This document shows, piece by piece, positions 35,044 through 44,418 of a stretch of DNA of 64,000 nucleotides. The notes under the pieces are model-generated. The model was given only the letters and a program-made list of their open reading frames with translations, was not told where the DNA came from and made no database searches. A program made the position numbers and the translations under genes. This DNA comes from Sulfuriferula multivorans (GTDB taxonomy: Bacteria > Pseudomonadota > Gammaproteobacteria > Burkholderiales > Sulfuriferulaceae). The stretch covers positions 1-64,000 of the forward strand of contig NZ_BGOW01000036.1 in assembly GCF_003851125.1 (NCBI RefSeq), read 5' to 3'. Positions within the stretch are counted from its first letter, which is position 1; each line of letters starts with the position of its first letter.

Positions 35044-36156
35044 ATGGGGATACAGATACACAGGGTGTCGACGCAGGCTCTCGAAGCGGATCGACTCAGT
35101 TTCCTGAGCCAACTCGAAGCGCTTGGGCTTGTGCAGTATGTTCAAATTATAAATGCCGAGGATGTCGGAATCCTTTGTATCAAGTTCCAGCTTCGTACTG
35201 AGGTTGCCAATGAGTTGGCGCCAGGCTGGGATACGTTGCAGCTGTGTCAGGCACTCGATCTGGATAGCGAAGGCAATTCCGACGATCTGGAACGTGAAAT
35301 CCTGCTGGCCATGTTGTTGAGCCCGGTGCCATTCCAGTTTCCGAGTTATGACGAACTGGCCTCTGCGGTTCGTATCAGAAAAAACATTGTGGAAGCGGCG
35401 CGCAAGACCACTCTGGCTTTTGACACAAACGAGGCAGAACGCCCCGCCGATTGCTGGACCTATTCCGAGGATCGCGGGTTTACATTGATACCCGGCAGCC
35501 ACTTGGTGACGGCATTACAGAGAGCGACGCAGCCTGACGAGTCCGGAAGGTGCTACTCTTTTTCATGCTACCGGGCCACCGAGTATGTGATTCTGCTTGG
35601 CATCGCCCAGGAGGTGATGGCCAGCAATCCGGAATTATTCCGCCGCCTGCAACAGCAGGGTGAGCGCAGAGCGATCAAGTCTGGCGAATTCCATGAAGTC
35701 TTTCTGCGCGAGTACGGCTCCATGAGCGATCCGTTGCCGCTGAAGTATTTCGTCCCCGGAGATCGAACCTGGTTCCGTAATCCTGATGATTATTCCTCGG
35801 ACGTGGCGGGTTATGAGGGGTCCTGGGTATTGTATCTCGGTGGGGGACGGTTCACCAACTTCTGGAAGCGGGCCGAACCCTACACGCTGACGACGAAGTG
35901 TCTGGAGTTGTTTCATTGGCGCAACGCGACTTATCGAGATCAGGCAGGCGAGTTGCAGATTGACGAGGCGGTCGTCGAGCAACGGGTACATACTTCGTTG
36001 CAGGATCCGGCAGAGGTGGAGCGCATTCTCAAGATGATGCTGCGGCTGCGCGAACCGAGCGGTGTGTATATTGATGGCGGCTGTATCGACACTTCGCGCG
36101 AATATCCGCGCCGGGTTTGTCCGGGTACGTCAGACTTACTCCTACCCGATCATTGA
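35044..36156 (+). CDS. Tgl-family transglutaminase-like protein
   Basis: 370 residues from the ATG at 35044 (AAGGGA 5 nt upstream; an in-frame ATG at 35020 lacks one). From about residue 92 it parallels Bacillus spore transglutaminase Tgl: PVPFQFPSYDELASAVRIRKNIVEAAR, the Cys block CYSFSCYRATEYVILLG (Cys175 as nucleophile candidate), and FVPGDRTWFRNPDDYSSDVAGYEGSWVLYLGGGRF. It differs from Tgl in having an extra 90-residue N-terminal region and a Cys-containing tail (GGCIDTSREYPRRVCPG). The Glu next to the Tgl nucleophile appears to be Ser here. If active it would form glutamine-lysine crosslinks; a noncatalytic role is possible. Confidence 0.65.
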   Translation: MGIQIHRVSTQALEADRLSFLSQLEALGLVQYVQIINAEDVGILCIKFQLRTEVANELAPGWDTLQLCQALDLDSEGNSDDLEREILLAMLLSPVPFQFPSYDELASAVRIRKNIVEAARKTTLAFDTNEAERPADCWTYSEDRGFTLIPGSHLVTALQRATQPDESGRCYSFSCYRATEYVILLGIAQEVMASNPELFRRLQQQGERRAIKSGEFHEVFLREYGSMSDPLPLKYFVPGDRTWFRNPDDYSSDVAGYEGSWVLYLGGGRFTNFWKRAEPYTLTTKCLELFHWRNATYRDQAGELQIDEAVVEQRVHTSLQDPAEVERILKMMLRLREPSGVYIDGGCIDTSREYPRRVCPGTSDLLLPDH

Positions 36157-36495
36157 GACTTCCCGGTTGGTCCTTAGCCTGTTCTCCGCTGTGTTGCCGT
36201 CTCGCTGCCATGCCGAACAGTCTGTTTCGGCATGTGTATATCGATTCTTTCCTTGATGAGGTGGCTGTGTACACAGCGGCACAAGGTAAGTTGTTTGCAA
36301 GTTGAGCAAGTTGCGTAATGATTAAGTTGCAAAGACCCACGATAGGCTGAGGCCTCCACTGGCACAAATTTTTTGTGCAGGCATTCATGACAGATCAGCA
36401 TTGTTTTTTCCATGAATGGTAAGCATGCGGCAATGCTAGATTCATAAGATGGCAGAATGATGAAATTTTAGAAATTCGTTCCAGGAGATATGTAT
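36157..36495. other. intergenic stretch with hairpin after the Tgl-like gene
   Basis: 339 bp without a credible gene. At 36209-36234 a perfect 9-bp stem, CATGCCGAA and TTCGGCATG around CAGTCTGT, lies 53 bp after the stop codon and may end the Tgl-like transcript, though only a weak T-rich tract follows. The rest is AT-rich and should hold the promoter of the next gene. Confidence 0.4.
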
Positions 36496-36891
36496 ATGGC
36501 TATCAGTATGCTTTCAGCATTCAAGATTATTCCGTGGAGCGACGTGCTGACGGCGGCGCCATATATCGTCCAGGGAGCGGAGAAGCTATGGAGCATCATT
36601 GCCGGAAAACCGGCACCACAGCGCGGCAATGACCGCGCAGAGGAAGAAGTTTCCCAGTCAGTGAGTTTGTCGGCCCTGGATACCCGGGTTCACTCGCTGG
36701 AACTGTTGACTGCTGAACTTCACAAAGAAGTATTGTTGTCTTCTGAGCTGATTAAATCTCTCGCGCAGCAAAATATTCAGCTAGTCCAGGCGGTGGATGT
36801 GCTGCGTGTCCGCACACGTATTTTGTTTGTCTTTTGTGGCGCGCTTGCGGTTGTCACCACTGCGTGTGTGTTCTTGGTGGTCTTCCGCTAA
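36496..36891 (+). CDS. coiled-coil protein with C-terminal membrane anchor
   Basis: 131 residues from the ATG at 36496, which is 8 nt after AGGAG; an ATG 6 nt earlier is too close. The N-terminus (LSAFKIIPWSDVLTAAPYIVQGAEKLWSII) is amphipathic, the middle (VSLSALDTRVHSLELLTAELHKEVLLSSELIKSLAQQNIQLVQAVDVL) is a predicted coiled coil, and one transmembrane helix ends the protein (ILFVFCGALAVVTTACVFLVV). No family function known. Confidence 0.6.
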   Translation: MAISMLSAFKIIPWSDVLTAAPYIVQGAEKLWSIIAGKPAPQRGNDRAEEEVSQSVSLSALDTRVHSLELLTAELHKEVLLSSELIKSLAQQNIQLVQAVDVLRVRTRILFVFCGALAVVTTACVFLVVFR

Positions 36892-36973
36892 AGGGTACTT
36901 GATCCAGAAAAAACCGAGTCGAGTGGAGGAAATATTATGTATCAGGGAATGTATTAAACATAAGGTGCGCAAC

Positions 36974-37240
36974 ATGGACGAAACCATAGAATTTGTAACG
37001 GTTGCACGTTCCCTCGATACCTCAGAGATGCTCATACTGAGCGCTCGCCTGGAAGCGGAAGGCATTCCGTCGTTTGTGGCGGACGCCAATATCAATCAGA
37101 CCTACTCGCTGATGTCCATTGCTGCCGGTGGAGTCAGGCTGCAAGTGCCCAGTGAATTTTCTGTCGCAGCGAAAAAAATCATTGCTGACGTGAATTCGGG
37201 TTTATTGGCACTCGACGACGATGAAGGCTTTTCGGTCTGA
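36974..37240 (+). CDS. DUF2007 domain protein
   Basis: 88 residues from the ATG at 36974. The domain resembles DUF2007, 'putative prokaryotic signal transducing protein': EFVTVARSLDTSEMLILSARLEAEGIPSFVADANI ... GGVRLQVPSEFSVAAKKII. No transmembrane segment. Function unknown. It lies 82 bp after the coiled-coil membrane gene and is convergent with mtnP. The 266 bp that follow (37241-37506) hold no recognisable feature. Confidence 0.75.
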   Translation: MDETIEFVTVARSLDTSEMLILSARLEAEGIPSFVADANINQTYSLMSIAAGGVRLQVPSEFSVAAKKIIADVNSGLLALDDDEGFSV

Positions 37241-37506
37241 TTCCGGGCCGGAGTCTGGAGGAGAAACGCACAAGTTCTGTTCTGTACAGGACAGGAAATT
37301 CATTGCTTGCCCGGCTTTACACGTCGCTAGCTGCCGGGCTTGTCGAAGACTTGTTACGGGGTGGTGTATTGCACGCACAGCATGTCATGGACTGGTTCTG
37401 GTTTTACCGGCCAGTTTGGCAGAGGTTGATATCAACAGCTTATGATTGCCGGAATTACTGGTTGATCAATCCTGTGGTTGGCCTGTTTAAAGCCCTGAAT
37501 ATAGCA

Positions 37507-38256
37507 TCAGCTTTCATTATGCAGCGCCACCAAGTGTGCGAGGACCGTACGTACGTGACCCATGGCTTGAGCAAGGGTCGCTTGTACTTCAGCGCTGCTA
37601 ATGGCGATTTTGCTATTGCCGCGGCCGGCCGCATGGTTGGAGACGACACCGATGGCCGCATAATTGAGGCCGAGTTCGCGTGCCAGCGAGGCTTCGGGCA
37701 TCCCGGTCATGCCCACCATGGTGGCGCCATCGCGTTCCAGGCGATTAATCTCGGCGGCGGTTTCCAGTCGCGGACCCTGTACGGCAGCATAAACGCCATG
37801 ATCAATCGCGCTTTCTCCCGCGTCCGCTATGGCGGCCATAATTTTGGCGCGCATGCTTGAGCTATAGGGCTCAGTGAAGTCGATGTGCGTTACGGTTTTG
37901 TCACCGCCATTGTAAAAACTGTGCTTGCGACCATGGGTGTAGTCGATGATCTGATCGGGAACAACCAGAGCGCCTGGAATGAGGTCAGGGTGGATGCCGC
38001 CTACGCTGGCCACGGATACGATGTGAGTGACTTTTTGCTCCTGTAGTGCCCACAGGTTGGCGCGGTAGTTAACCTCGTGCGGCGGAATGGTGTGGCCGTA
38101 GCCGTGGCGTGCCAGAAAAATCACCTGATGCCCGTTGATGTTGCCAAAGGTCAGTGCACCGGAAGGCTCGCCGTAAGGCGTACGGGCGACCTGCCGATGG
38201 GTGATTTCCAGATTGTCGAGTTGAGTGAGGCCGGTGCCTCCGATAATGGCGAGCAT
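37507..38256 (-). CDS. mtnP: S-methyl-5'-thioinosine phosphorylase
   Basis: 249 residues of the MTAP/PNP family: MLAIIGGTGL at the N-terminus, phosphate site LARHGYGHTIPPHEVNYRANLWAL near 53, MVGMTGMPEASLARELG near 180. The base-binding segment reads VSNHAAGRG; Asn at the first of these positions points to 6-oxopurine specificity, as in bacterial methylthioinosine phosphorylase, rather than the Asp of true methylthioadenosine phosphorylase. It salvages 5'-methylthioinosine to hypoxanthine and methylthioribose 1-phosphate. It starts 4 nt after the Tim44-like gene; hpt upstream would recycle its hypoxanthine. Confidence 0.88.
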   Translation of the reverse strand: MLAIIGGTGLTQLDNLEITHRQVARTPYGEPSGALTFGNINGHQVIFLARHGYGHTIPPHEVNYRANLWALQEQKVTHIVSVASVGGIHPDLIPGALVVPDQIIDYTHGRKHSFYNGGDKTVTHIDFTEPYSSSMRAKIMAAIADAGESAIDHGVYAAVQGPRLETAAEINRLERDGATMVGMTGMPEASLARELGLNYAAIGVVSNHAAGRGNSKIAISSAEVQATLAQAMGHVRTVLAHLVALHNES

Positions 38257-38260
38257 GAAT

Positions 38261-39097
38261 CTATTGCGCCTGCTGAATGCCGGCGACAAACCACGGTGCG
38301 TTGCGGTCGGTAGCGGATTTCTGGATATTCCAGATTTCGTCGAACGGCGCTGCGGGGGCGTTGGCTTCCTCGCGGATCAGGCCATGGAAACGCACGCTGG
38401 CGATCACCAGATTGCCTTCGGTGACCACGTCAAGCATGTCGGCATTGAGCAGCGTGACGTCGGTTTTTTGTGCGCTGGCGCCACGTTCCTGGATTTGCAG
38501 GCTGATCTCGGCAAAGACTTCGGGTGTGGTGTATTCGCGGATATCGTTGAGGTCGGCCACATCATAAGCGGCTTGCAGGCGGATGAAGTGGGCCTTGGCG
38601 TCGCGCAGGAAAGCAGCGTCGTCAAACCAGGCGGGGCGGCTGCCGGCAACTGGGGCGACCGCGGTGCTGCCCATGGGCAGTTCGGCGTTGCTCACCGGCA
38701 TCGGTACCTGGATGCTTTGGCCGTGTGCGGTGTAGGCAGTGGCTTGGGGTTCGGCTGATTTACGGCGCATGGCACGCATGATGAAGAATACGCCCGCAGC
38801 CAGTGCCAGCATCAGCAGAATGTCCATGCCCTTGATCCCGTCAAAGCCGTGACCCATGAACAGCGAGGCGAGCAGGCCGCCGGCTGCGAGACCGGCCAGC
38901 GGGCCCAGCCATTTGTTGCCGCCGGCTGCCGGGGCGGCCGCGGGCGCAGCGGGCGCGCGCGGTGCAGCCTGCTGGCTGATGCTTTCACGCTGCTTGCCGA
39001 AGCTTTTGCCGCCGCCAAAGCGCTTGGCGTAAGCGTCGGTGGTGATCATGCTCATGCTCAATAGCAGGGTCAGGAACAAGACTAGGAATTTACGCAT
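38261..39097 (-). CDS. Tim44-like domain membrane protein
   Basis: 278 residues from the ATG at 39097, with GGAG 6 nt upstream. A signal or anchor helix (FLVLFLTLLLSMSMITTDAYA) is followed by a Gly/Ala/Pro-rich spacer, two hydrophobic helices (LGPLAGLAAGGLLASLFMG, GMDILLMLALAAGVFFIM) and a C-terminal Tim44/TimA-type domain (AFLRDAKAHFIRLQAAYDVADLNDIREYTTPEVFAEIS ... FDEIWNIQK). Role in bacteria is unproven, possibly protein or lipid binding at the membrane. Between hpt and mtnP on the same strand. Confidence 0.85.
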   Translation of the reverse strand: MRKFLVLFLTLLLSMSMITTDAYAKRFGGGKSFGKQRESISQQAAPRAPAAPAAAPAAGGNKWLGPLAGLAAGGLLASLFMGHGFDGIKGMDILLMLALAAGVFFIMRAMRRKSAEPQATAYTAHGQSIQVPMPVSNAELPMGSTAVAPVAGSRPAWFDDAAFLRDAKAHFIRLQAAYDVADLNDIREYTTPEVFAEISLQIQERGASAQKTDVTLLNADMLDVVTEGNLVIASVRFHGLIREEANAPAAPFDEIWNIQKSATDRNAPWFVAGIQQAQ

Positions 39098-39200
39098 TTG
39101 GTACTCCAAAAATTAAAGCGATGAACAGTGATTCTATCAAGTACAACTTATCAAGTTTGACAGAATAAACTTGCATGAGTATCAGAAAAAACCGATGTAA

Positions 39201-39755
39201 TCAGGTGTGGACGTCCTTCAGGGCATAGATGGCCGGCAAATTGCGCCATGCCCCCTCCACATCCATGCCGCAGCCGAATACATAGCGGTTGGGTAATACC
39301 AGGCCGACAAAGTCGGCACGTATTGGCTTACTTTGCCCGGTGTGTTTTTCAGTCAGTACTGCACAGGTGACTTCAGCTGCGCCCCGGTCCAGCAGCCGGG
39401 CACGGATGGCGGCCAGGGTGTGGCCTTCGTCGAGGATGTCGTCGAGCAGTAGTACGCTACGCCCAGCCACCGATTCGCGTGGCTCGACGATCCATTCCAG
39501 ATCGCCGCCGCGCGTGTTTTTTCCATAACGGGTGGCATGGACGTAGTCGAAATCCAGCGGGAAGTGCAGCATGGGCAAAATTTGCCCGGTAAATACTACC
39601 GCGCCGCCCATCACCGATAGCAGTAACGGAGTAGTGTCTTTAAAGCGTGCAGTGATTGCGGCAGCCAGGGTGGCGATGGCAGCCTGCACCTCGGCCTCCG
39701 AGTAAATCAGATCGGCATCCTCGAGGATGCGCCAGGCGTCGGCGTTATTGATCAT
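39201..39755 (-). CDS. hpt: hypoxanthine-guanine phosphoribosyltransferase
   Basis: 184 residues, type I phosphoribosyltransferase. The PRPP-binding motif VLLLDDILDEGHTLAAI is near 100-116, the PPi loop near LLSVMGGAVVFTG (47), and the base site in ADFVGLVLPNRYVFGCGMD near 147. It converts hypoxanthine or guanine to IMP or GMP. The ATG overlaps the end of rlmB by 11 nt, placing it in the rnr-rlmB-hpt unit. Confidence 0.92.
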   Translation of the reverse strand: MINNADAWRILEDADLIYSEAEVQAAIATLAAAITARFKDTTPLLLSVMGGAVVFTGQILPMLHFPLDFDYVHATRYGKNTRGGDLEWIVEPRESVAGRSVLLLDDILDEGHTLAAIRARLLDRGAAEVTCAVLTEKHTGQSKPIRADFVGLVLPNRYVFGCGMDVEGAWRNLPAIYALKDVHT

Positions 39756-40494
39756 GACTGCTGGTTACACGCTGACGCCGGGTTTCGTACAGGCAGATGC
39801 CTGCGGACACTGATACGTTCAGGCTCTCAACGGTGCCATACATGGGGATTTTAACCAGGATGTCGCAGTGCTCGCGGGTGAGACGACGCAGGCCGCCGCC
39901 CTCGGCTCCCAGCACCCAGGCGATGGAACCCCCGACACTGGCCACTGGTAATTCGGTTTGCGCTTCGCCATCGGCACCGACAATCGTCACGCCGTATTCC
40001 TTGATGTCGCGCAGTGCGCGGGCGAGGTTGGTAACGGTGAGGTAGGGCACGGTGTCGGCAGCGCCGCAGGCTACTTTGGCTACCGTGGGAGTAAGACCGA
40101 CGGCGCGGTCCTTGGGTGCGATTACGGCATTGGCGCCCATCGCATCGGCCACGCGCAGACAGGCGCCGAGGTTGTGCGGATCCTGGACGCCGTCGAGCAC
40201 CAGTAATAGCAGATCGCCTTGCAGACCTTCGAGTACTTCGTCCACGTGGCGCGGTTGCTGCACCATCGTCACGCGCGCGGCAATGCCCTGGTGGCGCGGG
40301 CCGCCGGCGATGCCGTCAAGGCGCTTGCTGTCCACCTGCAAAACACGGACTCCGAGGCTTTTGGCGTGCTCCAGCAGCTCGCGTGCGCGCCCATCCTGGC
40401 GTGCGGCATCCACGAAAATTTCTTCGACGCTGGCCGGATTCTGGCGCAGGCGCGAAGTCACGGCATGGAAGCCGTAGATCAATATGCCCGCCAT
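39745..40494 (-). CDS. rlmB: 23S rRNA 2'-O-methyltransferase RlmB
   Basis: 249 residues of the SpoU (TrmH/SPOUT) family. An N-terminal substrate-binding domain (LIYGFHAVTSRLRQNPASVEEIFVD) is followed by the knotted methyltransferase domain with LVLDGVQDPHNLGACLRVADAMGANAVI near 93, WVLGAEGGGLRRLTREHCDILVKIPM and the final motif ESLNVSVSAGICLYE. It methylates G2251 in the peptidyl-transferase loop. Its ATG directly follows the rnr stop (TAAATG). Confidence 0.95.
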   Translation of the reverse strand: MAGILIYGFHAVTSRLRQNPASVEEIFVDAARQDGRARELLEHAKSLGVRVLQVDSKRLDGIAGGPRHQGIAARVTMVQQPRHVDEVLEGLQGDLLLLVLDGVQDPHNLGACLRVADAMGANAVIAPKDRAVGLTPTVAKVACGAADTVPYLTVTNLARALRDIKEYGVTIVGADGEAQTELPVASVGGSIAWVLGAEGGGLRRLTREHCDILVKIPMYGTVESLNVSVSAGICLYETRRQRVTSSHDQ

Positions 40495-42837
40495 TTAGTG
40501 CGCTCCCTTACCGGATTTGCGACGCCGGCGCGATTTTTTTGCTGGCTCGCTGGGGGTGCTGGCTGAGTGCGTGTGGGACTTCTTGCCTGCATCGGATTTT
40601 TTTGGTTGTTTGCTGCCCTGCAACTGATTTTGTTCCGATGTCTGAGCGGGGCGGCTGGTACCGGCGAGGCTAAAGTCAATCCGGGCGGTATCCAGGCTCA
40701 CGCGCACGATTTTGACTTGCACCCGGTCGCCCATGCGATAGCGTGTGCCGGTACGCTCGCCCATAATCTGGTGACGCGCCTTGTCGAAGTGGAAGTAATC
40801 ACTGCCCAGTTCGGAGATATGCACCAGACCTTCCACATAAATGCCGTCGAGTGCCACGAAAATGCCGAAACCGGTCACGCTGGAAATGGTGCCGGGAAAT
40901 TCCTCGCCAACCCGGTCCTGCATATAGAAGCATTTCAGCCAGGCTTCCACGTCGCGCGTGGCGTCGTCGGCACGGCGCTCGGTCATTGAGCAATGCCCCC
41001 CCAACTCGACCCAGTTACCGGGCACGTATTTTTCACCATCGAGTGCGGCCTTGATGGCGCGGTGGATGAGCAGATCGGGATAGCGCCGGATGGGGGAAGT
41101 GAAGTGGGTGTAATGCTCGTAAGCCAGGCCGAAGTGGCCGACGCTGTCCGGGCTGTATACCGCCTGCTGCAATGAGCGCAGCATCACGGTTTGCAGCAAG
41201 GCAGCGTCCGGGCGGCCCTTGATTTTTTCCAGCAGCGTGGCGTAGTCCTTGGCCTGCGGGTCATCGCCACCGCCCAATGCAAAGCCGAATTCGGTCAGAA
41301 ATTCACGCAGGGCGGCGAGTTTTTCCGGGGTGGGGCCTTCATGGATGCGGTATAGCGCGGGCTGCTTTTTCTTTTGCAGAAAATCCGAAGCGCAGACATT
41401 GGCGGCGAGCATGCATTCCTCGATCAGGCGGTGCGCGTCGTTGCGGGTGACCGGCACGATTTGCTCGATCTTTTTCTCATCATTGAAAATCATCTGGGTT
41501 TCCAGCGTCTCGAAATCGATCGCGCCACGCCGTCCACGCGCCTTCAACAGTACCTTGAACAGGGTGTAGAGATTGTTGAGCTGCGGCAATAGATCGCCAT
41601 GACCGCCGGCATTTTGCGGGTGCTGTAGCCAATCCCAAACCTGGTTGTAAGTGAGGCGTGCGTGCGAATACATGACGGCGGGGTAGAAGCGGTATTCCTT
41701 TACCGCACCGAGAGCGCCGATTTGCATGTCGCAGACCATGCAGAGTCTTTCGACTTGCGGGTTGATCGAGCACAGGCCGTTGGAGAGTTCTTCCGGCAGC
41801 ATGGGAATGACGCGGCGCGGGAAATATACTGAGTTGCCGCGATTGTAAGCTTCGGTGTCTAGTGGATCGCCGGGCTGTACATAATGCGACACGTCGGCGA
41901 TTGCTACGACCAGGCGGAAGCCTTTTCCTTGCGGCTCGCAATACACCGCATCGTCGAAATCGCGCGCGGTTTCACCATCGATGGTGACGAGCGGCAGGTG
42001 GCGAATGTCTTCGCGTCCGGCATGGTCTTTTTTGAGCACTTTCTTGGGCAGTTTTTTGGCGATTTTTTCCACTGCCTCAGGAAAAATATAGGGCAGCGAA
42101 TGCTTGCGCAGTGCAATTTCGATTTCCATGCCGGGGTCGGCGTAACTGCCCAGCACTTCCACCACGCGTCCCATCGGCTTGGCGTATTTACCGGGTTGTT
42201 CGATGATCTCGACCGTGACTACCTGACCGGTCTGGGCGCTGCCCTCATTGCCGGCGGGAATGAGAATATCCTGGGTGATGCGCTTGTTTTCCGGGGCCAC
42301 CAGCATGATGCCCTGCTCCACCAGCAGGCGCCCGACGATATGGGTATTGACACGTTCCAGCACTTCGACAATTTTGCCTTCGCGCCGTCCGCGCCGATCC
42401 AGGCCGATTTCACGGGCCATGACGCGGTCGCCGTGCATGGCTTTCTGCATTTCGCGCGGCGACAGGAACAGGTCGTCGCTGCCGTCATCGGGGGAAAGGA
42501 ATCCGAAACCTTCGGGATGGCCTTCCACGCGACCCTTGATCAAGTCGAGTTTTTCTACCACGCACAGGTCGCCGCGCCGGTTCTGCATCAACTCGCCATC
42601 GCGTTCCATGGCGCGCAAACGGCGCGCAAACAGGTCGATTTCTTCGGGAGCAATATCGAGCAATTCAGCCAGCGTTTCCGGCTGTAGCGGCGCACCTTGC
42701 TGGCGCAATACATCCATGATGAATTCGCGGCTGGGCAGCGGGTGCTCATAGCGCTCGCGCTCGCGTTCCAGATGCGGATCAGTCGCACGCATGCCAGTAA
42801 GGTGCGTGGTTTCCGCGTGTGCCGTGGGTTTTTTCAT
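40495..42837 (-). CDS. rnr: ribonuclease R
   Basis: 780 residues from the ATG at 42837 (MKKPTAHAE), with AAGGA upstream. Domains in order: N-terminal HTH_12 (FIMDVLRQQGAPLQPETLAELL), cold-shock domains (HPEGFGFLSPDDGSDDLFLS), the RNB exonuclease domain with the metal-binding Asp cluster in TIDGETARDFDDAVYCE, an S1 domain (EEFPGTISSVTGFGIFVALDGIYVEGLVH) and a Lys/Arg-rich tail. It degrades structured RNA 3' to 5'. The -35 box of the divergent tRNA-Leu promoter overlaps its start codon. Confidence 0.95.
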   Translation of the reverse strand: MKKPTAHAETTHLTGMRATDPHLERERERYEHPLPSREFIMDVLRQQGAPLQPETLAELLDIAPEEIDLFARRLRAMERDGELMQNRRGDLCVVEKLDLIKGRVEGHPEGFGFLSPDDGSDDLFLSPREMQKAMHGDRVMAREIGLDRRGRREGKIVEVLERVNTHIVGRLLVEQGIMLVAPENKRITQDILIPAGNEGSAQTGQVVTVEIIEQPGKYAKPMGRVVEVLGSYADPGMEIEIALRKHSLPYIFPEAVEKIAKKLPKKVLKKDHAGREDIRHLPLVTIDGETARDFDDAVYCEPQGKGFRLVVAIADVSHYVQPGDPLDTEAYNRGNSVYFPRRVIPMLPEELSNGLCSINPQVERLCMVCDMQIGALGAVKEYRFYPAVMYSHARLTYNQVWDWLQHPQNAGGHGDLLPQLNNLYTLFKVLLKARGRRGAIDFETLETQMIFNDEKKIEQIVPVTRNDAHRLIEECMLAANVCASDFLQKKKQPALYRIHEGPTPEKLAALREFLTEFGFALGGGDDPQAKDYATLLEKIKGRPDAALLQTVMLRSLQQAVYSPDSVGHFGLAYEHYTHFTSPIRRYPDLLIHRAIKAALDGEKYVPGNWVELGGHCSMTERRADDATRDVEAWLKCFYMQDRVGEEFPGTISSVTGFGIFVALDGIYVEGLVHISELGSDYFHFDKARHQIMGERTGTRYRMGDRVQVKIVRVSLDTARIDFSLAGTSRPAQTSEQNQLQGSKQPKKSDAGKKSHTHSASTPSEPAKKSRRRRKSGKGAH

Positions 42838-42864
42838 TGACAAGTATCCTTGATCATTTATAAT
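42837..42864 (+). promoter_or_regulatory. consensus sigma-70 promoter for tRNA-Leu
   Basis: TTGACA (42837-42842) and TATAAT (42859-42864) match the sigma-70 consensus at all twelve positions with a 16-bp spacer. A GC-rich discriminator (GCGCG) follows, typical of stable-RNA promoters under stringent control. The -35 box begins on the first base of the rnr ATG on the other strand. Confidence 0.85.
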
Positions 42865-42877
42865 GCGCGTCTTTCCA

Positions 42878-42964
42878 GCCCAGATGGCGGAATTGGTAGA
42901 CGCACATGGTTCAGGTCCATGCGGTGGCAACACTGTGGAGGTTCGAGTCCTCTTCTGGGCACCA
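42878..42964 (+). tRNA. tRNA-Leu (anticodon CAG)
   Basis: 87 nt including an encoded CCA. The acceptor stem pairs GCCCAGA with TCTGGGC; the anticodon loop TTCAGGT (anticodon CAG, 42912-42914) sits on CATGG/CCATG; a long variable arm (GGTGGCAACACTG) marks class II; the T-loop is GTTCGAGTC. It reads CUG, the main Leu codon in a GC-rich genome. Confidence 0.97.
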
Positions 42965-42985
42965 GATTAGCAGTACATCAAACTC

Positions 42986-43020
42986 AAAAGGGCAGCGCCA
43001 GCTGCCCTTTTCGTTTTTTT
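42986..43020 (+). terminator. intrinsic terminator of tRNA-Leu
   Basis: AAAAGGGCAGC and GCTGCCCTTTT form an 11-bp stem around GCCA, then CG and seven T. It starts 22 nt after the tRNA and faces the 3' end of purA. Confidence 0.92.
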
Positions 43021-43098
43021 GCATTGCCAGTCCGAATTCAGTCATCCGTATTGCCTTGAATACCGTACCCGTACACGCACGAATACGGCGGTTATTGC

Positions 43099-44418
<1,320 letters not shown>

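Noticed and set aside
36062-36256. Frame overlapping the end of the Tgl-like gene, considered as a frameshifted C-terminal extension
   Set aside because: The Tgl-like protein ends naturally (VCPGTSDLLLPDH) and the overlapping frame shows no family resemblance.
37274-37294. CTGT...ACAG near-palindrome resembling a LexA box
   Set aside because: The spacing does not match CTG-N10-CAG and no gene start lies just downstream.
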